A DNA stretch of 64,000 nt, from NCBI GenBank assembly GCA_004009845.1, contig RMBW01000008.1:372001-436000 (forward strand), in the 5' to 3' direction. Position 1 is the first letter of the stretch; each line of letters starts with the position of its first letter. The position numbers were made by a program, and so were the translations under genes. The DNA is from Davidsoniella eucalypti. Taxonomy: Eukaryota > Ascomycota > Sordariomycetes > Microascales > Ceratocystidaceae. This document shows positions 52,258-62,900 of the stretch, piece after piece. The notes below the pieces were generated by a model, which searched no databases, was not told the DNA's origin, and worked only from the letters and a program-made list of their open reading frames with translations.

Positions 52258-52889
52258 GGAGGATTTGGTGTGGTTTTTGTTTATGTTTTTGTATGTTTTA
52301 TTTGCCTTGCTGTTTGATGTTTTGTTTTCCATGTTTTACAACCTTTTCTTTTTTTTTTTTTTTTTTTTTTTTTTGCTGCTCGTAGTGGAGGTATGGACCA
52401 CTAGTTCTTCGGGGCTAGGGAGGACGGTGCCGTCACATACAAAGCTATAGAGTTTGTCGAGCGAAGGACTTTGATCAGTCTGTCCCTTGGACTTGGGGAA
52501 TCATGACGAGGACGATTTCGCGGATTGTGAGGAGGGCTTCCTGACCTGAGGAGCATGTGAATGATGTTTTGATTGGGTGCTGCTTTCTTTTGATGATTCT
52601 ACAGCTGTGACAAGGTTTTTTCGCTCTTCTTGTTTCCTCTACATTGTTTTTACTGCTTCTTCCTACTATTTTCCTCTACTATTACCTTTCTTTGCTTTGC
52701 ACATCGCTACATTTCAACCTAATCTTTACACTTTAAAATTGCCAAAACAACTTTAATATATAGGCACAACTTTAAATATCTGTCCGGTATCCAATCCGGC
52801 GTCGTATGATCTTAGTGATTTTTTTTTTTAATTCATTTATCTTAGTGATTTAGGTAGACGTAAAACATAATCAAATCAAATCAAAAATT
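50355..52889 (+). mobile_element. LINE copy B (Tad1-like), 5'-truncated and inactive
   Basis: It starts inside the reverse transcriptase and runs through RNase H and a Cys/His finger to the 3' end. The 3' region holds a 26-base T-run (52,349-52,374) and the family terminus (CCGGCGTCGTATGATC from about 52,797), with an internal duplication of CTTAGTGATTT. It ends in a short ATCAA-type tail. GTTGTGTTGTTG follows at 52,890-52,901, the same word that precedes the copy, consistent with a target duplication shared with copy A. Confidence 0.88.
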
Positions 52890-53069
52890 GTTGTGTTGTT
52901 GTTGTTCTATTTATCCTCTTAGATCTACATAGTTTTTAGCTAACCATTTTCGAGTCGGAGCATTTACAAGCACAGGGTCAACCCACTGAGTACATGTACC
53001 TCGATTTTTCTGAGCACCATTTTCTTCTTCCTCACGCCTGATATGAAAGACCGAGTTCTATCCAGTTAC

Positions 53070-54778
53070 CTAGCATCCGCTCCCGGGCTTCATGTCCCTC
53101 ACATCCTCATCCTTCCCGCCCCTGTATAACGTTTTCCATCTGAAGGTCTTACAAGGTGCTTGTACGACTGTAGCCATATGAGAGTTGGCTTGTTCTTCGT
53201 CCCGTATCAGAGCTTTGGCTAGCGTCCGTCTCCCTTTGAAAGTGGCAAGCAGCTTTAGGGTGAATCGGGTACTCCAAGGTCTGGTTTGTCTTCGGCAGGT
53301 CCATAAGTGAGTCCTATCTTTGTCTTTTCCGCATCTGGCACATATAAGGACTGCATTCTCGTGCTTTCGGACGGTATGGTAGTCTTTAAAATCGCTGTGC
53401 TTAGATAGAGCGGCTAAAACTTTTCCTTGTATGTTTCTCGGTTCTCCTGGTACAGCTGAATGCTTCAGGTGGGGGAAAACCAGGGTTCTGCGTTCTTCAT
53501 TATCTCTAATGGCCGCCTGGTTCCTAAACCACCTTTCAAAGTCCTCTTGTTGTGCTTCATGTATCCTCCTTCTAGCTTTGGCGACTGACATGAAAATGTC
53601 TGGGTCCTCATACATTCTGAGTTCCTGTCTAGACTGTCCCGGGTGTGGGTTCACTGCCGCTGCCTTGGCTAGTTTGTCCGCCTCTTCATTTCCAACTACA
53701 CCTTCATGTCCAGGTACCCATATGCAGTGTACCTTTCTGTTCCAGCGCTTCGTCTTAATGGCCTGGATGATGGTTTGTGCTCTGTCCACTTCCACCTGTG
53801 ATGAGCCTGGTTTATTCTTCGGGCTGGTCAGGCGGGTGATTGCCGCTTGATTGTCCAGGCAAAGCCAGACTGTATCACAGTCCTTCAGGGACGCCATCTC
53901 CAGGTTTTCAAGTCCTTGTAAGATGGCTATGATTTCAGTGCCTATGACTTCCTTCATGCTGCCACACTTTTCGTTTCCCTTGAGCAGGAGATTTGTACCC
54001 TGTGAGGCGGTCCATCCTGCTCCTGTCCATCCATCTTTCATCCTTAACCCATCTGTATACAACCACACATCAGTGGGTGGCCTCGTTCGTCGTAATTGTT
54101 GGTGTCTTGCTGCGGCTGCTGCTTTGTCTAAGCCCACCAGAATGGCTTCTGGTGGTGGGGAGTCTGGTGTCGCTAGAACTGGGTCGAAAGTTCCGTATGC
54201 AACAATAGATTTCCCAAGGCCTGTCTGACCGCTCCGATCTTGGGATGACTCCTCTCTTGAGTGGATGTGCTGGGTCTGGTTGATACCATCTGACGGCTTC
54301 TCTTTTGACTGCATAGTCTAGCAGAATCTGCACTGGGGGCAGATTTGCGAGCATGTGGAGAAGTGCCGTGGTGCTGTAGACCGGCAGTGCCGCCAGTAGT
54401 GATTTCCTCAAGACTTTGGAGATAGTGTCAATCTTGCCTTTGTTGCCATGTTCACCTGCGACCCACCAGGCGGCTGCGCAGTATGTGATGATTGGCAGGA
54501 AGACAGCTTTTACCACTCTAATGATTTCTTCTATTGGGGCGCTGTGCTTGCACCCTTTCAGGATTTGCAAAGCGGCAACATTCCTCTCTAGCTTCTTTGC
54601 TGTGTGGTTTAAAAGCCAGTTTTCTGACAAACCATACTCCTAACCACATTAGTTATTTGTCCTTCTGCATTGCCTCATGACTGGGAGACCAGTCGCTTGT
54701 AGAGTGGGGTTGTCATATTCTCCTCTTTTCTTCTTTGTCCTTCTTGAGAAGTGGATGAGGCCGAATTTCTTCTGGTCT
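53070..54778 (-). mobile_element. LINE copy 2 (Tad1-like), 5'-truncated, minus strand
   Basis: Read on the minus strand from about 54,778 it opens with the RT palm end (KKFGLIHFSRRTKKK), then a frameshifted thumb (VAALQILKGCKHSAPIEEII, AAAWWVAGEH), then an intact 414-codon frame (54,314-53,070). That frame holds RNase H: WLYTDG, the Glu in GTEIIAILQG, WLCLDNQAAITR and WVPGHEGVVGNEEADKLAKA. A finger CARCGKDKDRTHLWTC follows. The 5' break falls at a (TA)n/T-rich tract (about 54,780-54,800). The 3' end below 53,070 is unclear; no family tail is visible. It is closer in sequence to the 58.6-63.5 kb element than to copy B. Confidence 0.87.
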
Positions 54779-54892
54779 TTTTATATATATATATATTTTT
54801 TATTCAATTTTATTAAGGTGGAAATGGAGCTCTTGATAGCTATGTAGCACCTCGGTATCCTAAGATACACAGCCCTGAACTAATACTAGTAA

Positions 54893-55018
54893 ACAATAGT
54901 CGTCAGTGTGTTGGAACTTTTCATGATAGGCCTTGAAGTCGCCATGTTTAGTTCGACACTGAAGTAAGAACCCGAGATGTCGTTTGTTGAAACAAAGCTC
55001 ATCAGGAGGGCTATCAGG
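54893..55018 (-). mobile_element. LINE fragment C: C-terminal domain scrap
   Basis: On the minus strand it reads CRTKHGDFKAYHEKFQHTD, the region just before the terminal finger of the Tad1-like LINE polyprotein. It has lost both flanks, and homology stops abruptly where the finger cysteines should begin. Confidence 0.75.
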
Positions 55019-55020
55019 GT

Positions 55021-55081
55021 CGACGTCTAACAATCCACTAGGGTCCGATCCACGTGATCCACATAAAGACGATAAATAAAT
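55021..55081 (+). repeat. 61-bp copy of the inverted-repeat outer end
   Basis: These bases match the outer 60-70 bp of both arms of the inverted repeat at 55.5 and 58.3 kb (CCACTAGGGTCyGATCCACG...), in the orientation of the right arm. They end with the same TAAA-type run (GATAAATAAA). They directly abut LINE fragment C. Confidence 0.85.
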
Positions 55082-55135
55082 CTGTAAGAAGTTAATTCGC
55101 AAGTTATAGGAATCAGGTCTAACATTCAAATCCCT

Positions 55136-55222
55136 GATTTGATTTGAATATATTTAAAGTCTACCTAAATTACTAAGATCATACGACGCCGGATTGGTTA
55201 CCGGACAGATATTTAAAGTCCA
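55136..55222 (-). mobile_element. LINE copy D: 3' end only, same family as copies A and B
   Basis: The minus strand reads TTTAAATATCTGTCCGGT..., then CCGGCGTCGTATGATCTTAG and a tail of ATTCAAATCAAATC. This is the third instance of this 3' terminus in the window and fixes its consensus. Confidence 0.85.
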
Positions 55223-55489
55223 TTCGACACACTCAATGTAGTTATGTGCATTTTGACTAAACAACTTTCAAAATGCATCTCCCATACAAAATCGCTGCGG
55301 CGGCCCCACGGCTCTATCAGCTAAACGGCTAAATTTCCCTCACCTATTCTAGCTAAACTTCAACTTCACGCTCATACAGCTACGTGCAGCTAAGTAAAGA
55401 GAAAACCTAGGAGAAAATTTTCCTCTAGGCAAAATCAACATGAGATCTATTCAATATCCAATTTACATCTTTTTGAACTATTACTTCTT

Positions 55490-56014
55490 TTTTATTTATT
55501 TATCGTTTTACGTCTTTATGTGGATCACGTGGATCCGACCCTAGTGGATCGTTAGACGTCGAGAAACCCTAATGGTCCTTGAAGACCCCCCATAATGGAG
55601 GTCCGAACTAAAAAAGCAAAACAGAAAAACACCGAAAATAAGAACAAATTTCGCATGGTGGAAGCAGTGAAGAAGACAAGCAGCGCTAACATGGCTAAAG
55701 TTGTTTCTTCACTGTCCACCTAGCAGGTTGGTAGAGACACAAAGGAAAAGACCAGAGTGCTCAGGGTGCGAGGAAGGTGCTCAAGGAGACAACTATCACG
55801 AGGTCGGTGTCGGGAGATCTGGAGGGGTCAAGCAGCATTAAGCTACACTTTCTCCACAGCCGTCCCCACTGGTGGGTTGTTGGAAGACAGAGGAAACCCA
55901 ATGTGTTTTCATTGTGAGGGAGCGACTCAAGGAGAAGCTATCACAGGTTTGTTTTGGCATGATCAAATGAAGTGCAAAGCACAACACAAGAAGAGCCAGA
56001 AATGTCTGGCAACT
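55490..56014 (+). repeat. Left arm of a long inverted repeat (about 525 bp)
   Basis: Nearly identical to the reverse complement of 57,852-58,374. The outer end is a TTTATTTATT tract followed by CGTCTTTATGTGGATCACG; the inner end is at GGCAACT. Only a few mismatches were seen (for example two within the last 24 bp). Each arm carries the same open frame (here continuing 55,757-56,134), with MCFHCEG and HDQMKCK, a possible CxxC/HxxxxC zinc-knuckle-like motif. The arm may be the end of a large transposon, or one of two oppositely inserted copies of a short retroposon. Confidence 0.9.
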
Positions 56015-56450
56015 GGAACCTTCAAAGTGTTGCCCTCCGAGTGTGAGTGTGAATCTCTGAGCAGCCGAGATAAGGCTCGGGAGACCAGCGATCGCGAAAA
56101 GTGTAGAGAAAAGGGGGTGGGGGGTCGTTGGTGAGAATGACCCTCGAGAGGGGAAGAAACAGGCTCAAGGCCTCACAAAACGGTGCATCATGAGATAAAT
56201 CAATAGATGCGAGAGAATGGACAGCGACATTGGTGATATGTGCTGGTCGTTCTTAAAAACCCGCCACGAAGGGGAATTTTTCGTCTTTGGACAAAGGAGG
56301 AGGCACCGTAAACTCAAAGGTACCCCCTCCCCGAGGGTTGTAGGAGGGAAGGTTGCAGAGACAGACTATATGCTATGATGAATGCTAATCTATAAACAGA
56401 AATGCCCGTGTGGCACCCCCAGTGCTACACAAGCAGGTGCCATATATGCT
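56015..56450. other. Spacer inside the inverted repeat, left side
   Basis: Unique sequence in this window, fairly GC-rich, with a GGGGGTGGGGGG tract near 56,115. The frame from the left arm runs into it and stops at 56,134. No other gene is seen. Confidence 0.5.
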
Positions 56451-57074
56451 TTACAGTCTTTCAGCCATATAGTTGTAGTAGGTCAAGGCATTGTAATCCT
56501 CGTCAATGTTTTCTCCCGCCGCGGAAATCCATTCTTCGGAGATATCGTTGAGACGGGCATGAGACATCAAAGTGCCAGTGGTTTCACCACCCCAAACCAG
56601 GCTGTAAAGATAAAGTTAGTTACATACTGTGGTACTCAAATATATAAGGGTATATAATCAGGATACTCACTGCTCTGGGAATTTGATGCTATAAGTGGAT
56701 GCATCCAGATTCCAACTACCATCCTCCGCCTTGTGGACGTTGTAGTAGGTGCCGCTGAAGGATTCGAGGCCAACAGTGCCAACAACTAGACCAACATCGC
56801 TGCAACCGGTCTCCCCGATAATAAAATTAGTTAATTCGTCATAGACAGCATATTGTGACGCCGGATAGCACATCATGAAGTAGAATGACTCATAAATTTT
56901 AATCTCAAAAGGAGCAACGCGATATGCCTCATTATATTCGGCATCACGAGAAAGCAGGTGAACTTCATCGGTGGGTTCCTGAGCATCTACAGCAAGAGCT
57001 TCTGGACTCGGTTTAGCAGGAACAGCAGTGCTGGAGGCCAGGGCACAGAGAGATAGGACACTGAAGAATCTCAT
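56451..57074 (-). CDS. Small secreted protein, intact, inside the inverted repeat
   Basis: I do not recognise the family. Two exons on the minus strand, 57,074-56,671 and 56,601-56,451, are joined by a 69-bp intron (GTGAGT...CAG) that splits a His codon; 184 residues. The start MRFFSVLSLCALASSTAVPA is a clear signal peptide with likely cleavage near residues 17-20, followed by an acidic/proline-rich stretch (21-45) with LLSRD that could be a processing site. The mature part has only two cysteines (Cys69, Cys91), many aromatic residues and no transmembrane helix. It is therefore probably soluble and secreted, with one possible disulfide. Exon joining, stop and signal peptide are all intact despite wholly transposon-derived surroundings. 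It may be an effector-like or cell-surface protein; this is inference from size, secretion and context only. Confidence 0.85.
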
Positions 57075-57144
57075 GGTGATAGAGGTGAGAAGACAAGGAG
57101 TTGGAGGGGTGATATTATAGAGTTGATAGAGCTGTATCAAGAAC

Positions 57145-57169
57145 CGAGAGAGAGAGAGAGAGAGAGAGA
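57145..57169. repeat. (GA)n microsatellite upstream of the secreted-protein gene
   Basis: A perfect run of about twelve GA units lies 70-95 bp upstream of the start codon, in the position of a leader or core promoter. On the coding strand it is a CT tract, common in fungal leaders. Confidence 0.9.
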
Positions 57170-57851
57170 AGTGAGGGCGGTGATGAAGGTGGTGAGAACA
57201 AGATCGGATATAGTTAGTAAACGAATCGACATGTCTTGATACTTATATCTTGTTTCTTATTGAGCTGAGTCTTCTTTCTCTACATTATCTCTTCTTCTTC
57301 TCCGGAGTCTCCATCAATACGTGTGCTCATGCACCAATGCAAAAATATTGTATCACCAGACTGGTAAAATATTATACAAGTATTCTACAGGTATATAAAC
57401 GTATGGGCATCAGTTGGGACCAAGTCAGCATTGGTGTTCTTAGCTTAGATTTCCTTTCGAAATGCTACAAAACTTTTTTTTTCTTCTTTACATCACGGGC
57501 CTTTCAACAAGGGTAACTGTAAGTATATATGTGCACGTAGGCAAAGATCGGCTCTGCCAAGTCGGGAATCCCTACAAACTATGGGCTATATGAGAGGCTT
57601 TATAAGCCATGCGAACCAAGTTGAACTGCCCTCAAGGGTAAACGAGTTATAACATAAAAATAGTAGGTTATACACCGACTGGTAATAACTTAACATGCTG
57701 ATGCGCCGGGCACTTGGAAAGGTCAAAACTCATACATCTGATCCGAGTTCACCAGGCCCAAATCAATATTAGACTTACTAGATACAGAAAATACACATAG
57801 TTTAGGGTCTGGTGGGTTATCAGTTTTATTCAGTGTCATTGATAAGAAGCA
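57170..57851. other. Spacer inside the inverted repeat, right side
   Basis: This holds the presumed upstream region of the minus-strand secreted-protein gene. No coding sequence is recognised apart from the end of the frame that comes out of the right arm (stop at 57,723). Confidence 0.5.
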
Positions 57852-58374
57852 AGTTGCCTGACATTTCCGGCTCTTCTTGTGTTGTGCTTTGCACTTCATT
57901 TGATCATGCCAAAACAAACCTGTGATAGCTTCTCCTTGAGTCGCTCCCTCACAATGAAAACACATTGGGTTTCCTCTGTCTTCCAACAACCCACCAGTGG
58001 GGACGGCTGTGGAGAAAGTGTAGCTTAATGCTGCTTGACCCCTCCAGATCTCCCGACACCGACCTCGTGATAGTTGTCTCCTTGAGCACCTTCCTCGCAC
58101 CCTGAGCACTCTGGTCTTTTCCTTTGTGTCTCTACCAACCTGCTAGGTGGACAGTGAAGAAACAACTTTAGCCATGTTAGCGCTGCTTGTCTTCTTCACT
58201 GCTTCCACCATGCGAAATTTGTTCTTATTTTCGGTGTTTTTCTGTTTTGCTTTTTTAGTTCGGACCTCCATTATGGGGGGTCTTCAAGGACCATTAGGGT
58301 TTCTCGACGTCTAACGATCCACTAGGGTCGGATCCACGTGATCCACATAAAGACGTAAAACGATAAATAAATAA
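57852..58374 (-). repeat. Right arm of the long inverted repeat (about 523 bp)
   Basis: Reverse-complement partner of 55,490-56,014. Its minus-strand frame (58,109-57,723) repeats the left-arm protein word for word through GLFWHDQMKCKAQHKKS before diverging inside the spacer. The outer end runs into (TAAA)n (58,361-58,374). Directly outside are GAGAACTTTGATC and then LINE sequence. Confidence 0.9.
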
Positions 58375-58583
58375 AGAGAACTTTGATCAATCTAAGCTAC
58401 GGAAACTCCAACAGCATGGACATCATGGTATACTCACGGATCAAGACTGGAAGATGGACGAACTGGCTGGAGATTTGTCATATATCAAGGTTCACAACAA
58501 CTCTTTTCACTCTTACATCCAGATATTAACCCTTAACCCTAACTTTCAAACACGTAAAAACGCGTCAACAAGGCTGCGACGAA
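58375..58583. other. Junction between the inverted repeat and the large LINE
   Basis: It contains TTAACCCTTAACCCTAAC at about 58,529-58,546, a short telomere-like word, just before the LINE ORF1 start. It may be the LINE 5' leader; the 5' boundary of the element cannot be fixed. Confidence 0.4.
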
Positions 58584-59875
58584 ATGGACGCAGTAATGAC
58601 GGACAGTCCCCCATCCGCCCAACACGTGGCGGAACCAAACGACAAAACGCCGGTTCCTGTAGACAAAGTGGATGACCAGACCTGAGAGAAGACGGCGACA
58701 AAAGGCCTCGAACAGAGCATGCACGCAGGCAACGGAGGGCTGGTGAAGCCAAGACGCCCTACAACTGCAGATGGCTGAAATGAAGAAGCGAGCGGACACC
58801 ATTGTGGAGGTGCTCAGCTTCTTTGATAAGGCAGTTAAGGAGGCGAAGGAGAAGCTAAAGGGTGCCGGTATGGATATGGATGCAGAAGCAGACAGACTCA
58901 TCCAGAGCATCGAAGACACGGTTAAAAAAGAGGTGGAAAAGATTTTGGGAGGTAAACCAAACCATCCTAAAGGGCCGCAGACATCGTCCGAACCGAAGGA
59001 AAAGGCCAAAAAACAACAGCAACAACAACAACAGGCAGAGAAGAAGAATGAGTCTTCTACACCGCCAAAAAATCCCTCCTCATGGGCTGCCAAGAGATTG
59101 GGCGAGATACAGACCGGAACGACCCTCAACATAAAATAGAATCAAGAAGATAAACCAGAGCAACCGATACATGGCCAGACTCCTGCCAGAATCTAGGATG
59201 ATTGGTGTCAACCCTATGCTGGCCAAAAAGAAAATGAACATCGACCTGTTCAAGGGAACCGACAAGGTCACCAACATGACGGCAACTGCTACTGGCTTCG
59301 CACTTTCCATTGCTGGAACGCCCAAGGCGGAGGAACTAGAAATGATCCGACACTACCTAGAAGCCAGCACGGTGGAGAAAGAGACAGTGTGGGAGAAATT
59401 CGTCATACACAACATCCCCAGGCTGGTACACGACATCGGCGGCACACGCCCAACCACAATCGAGGACATCAAGACGGAAATCGAAAAGGCTTTTGGGGGA
59501 GAGGTGAAGGGCATGGACTGGAGAGAGTACCGCCAGGACCCGGACATGTTTGCCCTCCGCATTGCAGTTCACAACCCTGGCGACGTCCCGGGCACCATCG
59601 AGCTTCTCGGGCAGAAACGGCTGGTCAAGAGGCCGCACATCAGGCCAAGCACGACAACGACAACGGCCAGATGCTTTAGATGCTGGAAACAGCACAAGAC
59701 GGAGTCCTGCACCTATGCTATTAGATGCGCCTCATGCGGCTCAGTCAGCCACAGCAGTAACGAACACTCGCAGGTGGTGGCTTGCACAACACACAAGGAA
59801 CCATGCACTTGCACCCTTAAATGCCCAGTATGCCAGGGACAACATGAAGCCACGAACTGCCCCACCCTTCACTAA
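58584..59875 (+). pseudogene. LINE ORF1 (gag-like RNA-binding protein), frameshifted
   Basis: The first ATG opens MDAVMTDSPPSAQHVAEP, which is stopped by TGA near 58,684. The frame changes to a coiled-coil, Lys-rich part (58,771-59,139) with a seven-Gln run, then changes again to 59,171-59,875. That last part contains the conserved gag core and three cysteine clusters at the C-terminus: CFRCWKQHKTESC, CASCGSVSH...C and CPVCQGQHEATNC. These are the zinc knuckles of Tad1/Jockey-type ORF1. It ends just before the endonuclease region. The product would bind LINE RNA; it cannot be made intact from this copy. Confidence 0.88.
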
Positions 59876-59914
59876 TGGAGGGCACCCCAATGCGCAGCCA
59901 CCCAAGGACACAGA

Positions 59915-62900
59915 CAATAGGAATATACCAAGCCAACGTACAAAGGCGTACAAAGGCGGCACACAGTGCAAAAGGCGGCTTTGGATGAAGCCGCCAGAAG
60001 GGATGCGGAGGTGGTCATGGTGCTGGAACCGGCAATCTACCAAGGCCGGACAACAACACCGCACCCACACTATACCCAGGTGGAACCCTTGACACAAGAA
60101 AGAAGGAGAGCTATATGTTTCGTAAAAAAGAACACCAAGCTCGAGATGCACGCAGATGACTGCGTCCCTGCCCACCCGGACATTTCGACTGTTTCAATCA
60201 AACACAGAGGGCTATCGCAGACAATCAGGGTAATTGGTGTGTACAATGCAGGGACAAAGCCGCAGACCGAATGAGGCAGTGAACACCCTGATGCAGAACA
60301 GTCGGAGGAAAAAAAAACATGATCATAGTGGGATGCTAATGCCAAAAAGCATGACACCAAGGCGGAAGAACTCATCGACTGGATGGAGGCACACAGACTA
60401 CTCAATGTCGGAGACCCCAAGGTACCGACACACAGATTGGGAAGTGTGATAGATCTTACTCTCATATCTGCCAACTTGGTCGGAAAGATAGCAGGGGTTC
60501 AATATGATCTAGACTGTGGCAGTGATCACACCCCAAGCCTACTCGAGATACAAACCACCATCTCCGAAAAGCACATCACCACGAAATACTGGAAGAACAT
60601 TGATATGGAGAAGTTCCTGGAAGAATGCCACCAAGCGGGCACAGAACTGGACCGACACGCACACAGGCCGACAACACATTCAGCAGCCGAACTGGACGAT
60701 ATTGCGTAGGAGACTGCGGACAGGCTGCATCAAGCACTGGCACGGGCTACACCAACAAGGAGAGTTCACGGATCGGGATACCGCTGGTGGCTACCCTAAA
60801 GTCTAAAGATGGCAACCTCAAGTCCACTCTGGCAGACAAAATACAAGTGCTCCGAGATACCCACCTCACGGGTAGTGGCATGACGGGTAGTGGCATGGAG
60901 GACTCTGACAGACCTGAGATCCAGAACGACAAGGACAACACCTGGACACCTTTCACCCAGGACGAAGTGGGGAGCTCTATCAGCAAACCAAGAAACACGG
61001 CACCCGGCATAGATGGAGTCAGGAACAAAGTGCTTGCCTCAAGCTGGCCAGCCTTAGGACCACATATCACTTGGCTACTCAACCAGTGTATAGCCGTCGG
61101 ACACCATCCTACATGCTTCAAGAAGGCCAGATTAGTGGCGCTACCCAAGCCTGGCAAGAGGGATAGGAAAGAACCAAAGTCCTACCGCTTGATATCACTA
61201 CTACCTACTATGGCGGAAGCTTTGGAGAGGCTAGTGGCCAGGAAAATGGCGTTGAGCTCTTTAAAAATTGGACTTTTTCCAACTACGCCTGCGCCCTACC
61301 AAAGAGATCAGCCTCAAATCTCACGATGGCTCTTGTCAACGGGATACAAAAAAGCCTGGCATACAAAGAGATCACAGCCCTGCTGACTTTCGACATACAA
61401 CGGGCTTTTGATGGAATACTGCCTAATCGGATGGTGAATAGATTGATCTCGCAAGGATGGCCTAATCATGTCTGCAAATGGGTACAGTCCTTTTTGGATA
61501 ACAGAAAAGCTCAGATCTCTCTAGATGGCCAAGAGGAAACCCTAGGACCAACTTCTAGAAGCCTACCACAGGGATCACCGGTCTCACCCATACTATATAT
61601 GCTCTTCATGGCTCCGCTATATAGTGCGTGGCCCAGACACCTCAAGGGATACATGGATGATGGCATATGGCGAACCAGGGAAAGGACTACCCGACAGGCA
61701 CAAGCGGGCCCGAGAAAGTACTGAAGTACACAGTGGACTGGTGTATGAAGAACGGCCTAAAGCTGGACCATAAGAAAACAGGCCTGATCTACATCACCAG
61801 AAGAACCTCTGCCAAAGAAGACCCGGACCTAGTGATAGATGGAATCCCAAGGATCACAGCGACGCCGAAGAAAAGCGCCCTGAGATGGCTGGGTGTCTGG
61901 TTCGACAGGACCCTGAGTTTCAGGCACCATGTGAAGGAAATAGCCTCACGAATGGAAAGATCGGCTGGTGCACTGCATATCCTCAAAGGCTGCAAATTCA
62001 GGGGACCTGTGAAGGAACTCATACAAGTGGTCAGAACAATTTTTGAACCTGTGATGACATACGCAGCCGCAACTTGGTGGAAACCAGGAGAAAGAGGCAA
62101 CATAGAAAGGCAGCTCGACTCGAAAAAGCACTCCGGAAAGCACTACCGGTTGCACTCCCAGCCTACAAAACGACACTATCGGCATTGATCCATATGCTGG
62201 CAAACATGTCCCCCGCAGGACTCATAATGGATAATGCAGTCAAGGGAAGCTATTAGATGGTACCAACTGGACGACAAGCATTCACTGCGAGAAATGCGGT
62301 ATGGCCCCGGAAGACGGTACCATCTTCCACCCCGAATTGTGGACATGCTGGCATCCCTCCCGGAACCTCCCCCAAGGTACGGATGTAGAAGGACTCCCCA
62401 GAACAACTGACAACCGAGTGCGGTGGTCACTGGGCAAGGAAAGGATTTAGCGGCAGAGGCACACTTGAGACACAAGGAAACCTCCCTCCTCCGATATCTG
62501 GCTATACACGGATGGCTCCAAAAGCTCGGAGGGATGGATAGGCTTGGGATGGATTGCCGAAAAAGGAGGAACAGCCACCCTGGAGGGATCATACTCGGGA
62601 GGCAGATGGAAAGAGGTCATAGACGCAGAAATATTTGCGATACTACATGGACTCAAAGGCCTCACCCCGACACTGACGGACAGGTGCACAAACATCTGGA
62701 TCTGCCTCGACAATAGGGCCGCGGTGTCCCGCATAAATGGATCACATAACAAGGCAGGATCCTCACAGGAGGCAATTGACGAGGCCAAGAAGCTTATTCA
62801 GACATTGAAAAATGGGCTGATAGGCAGAAAGGTCTACTGCATCTGGACCCCCGGGCACAAGGGAATCAGCGGCAATGAGAGAGCTGATGCACTAGCAAAA

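Noticed and set aside
54860..55129. 89-codon minus-strand frame as a gene
   Set aside because: It is a chance fusion of a LINE scrap with the 61-bp repeat and flanking DNA.
55757..58109. Hairpin RNA (silencing) locus formed by the inverted arms
   Set aside because: Possible in principle if transcribed through, but the 1.8-kb spacer contains an intact gene and nothing shows a read-through transcript; kept only as a side idea.
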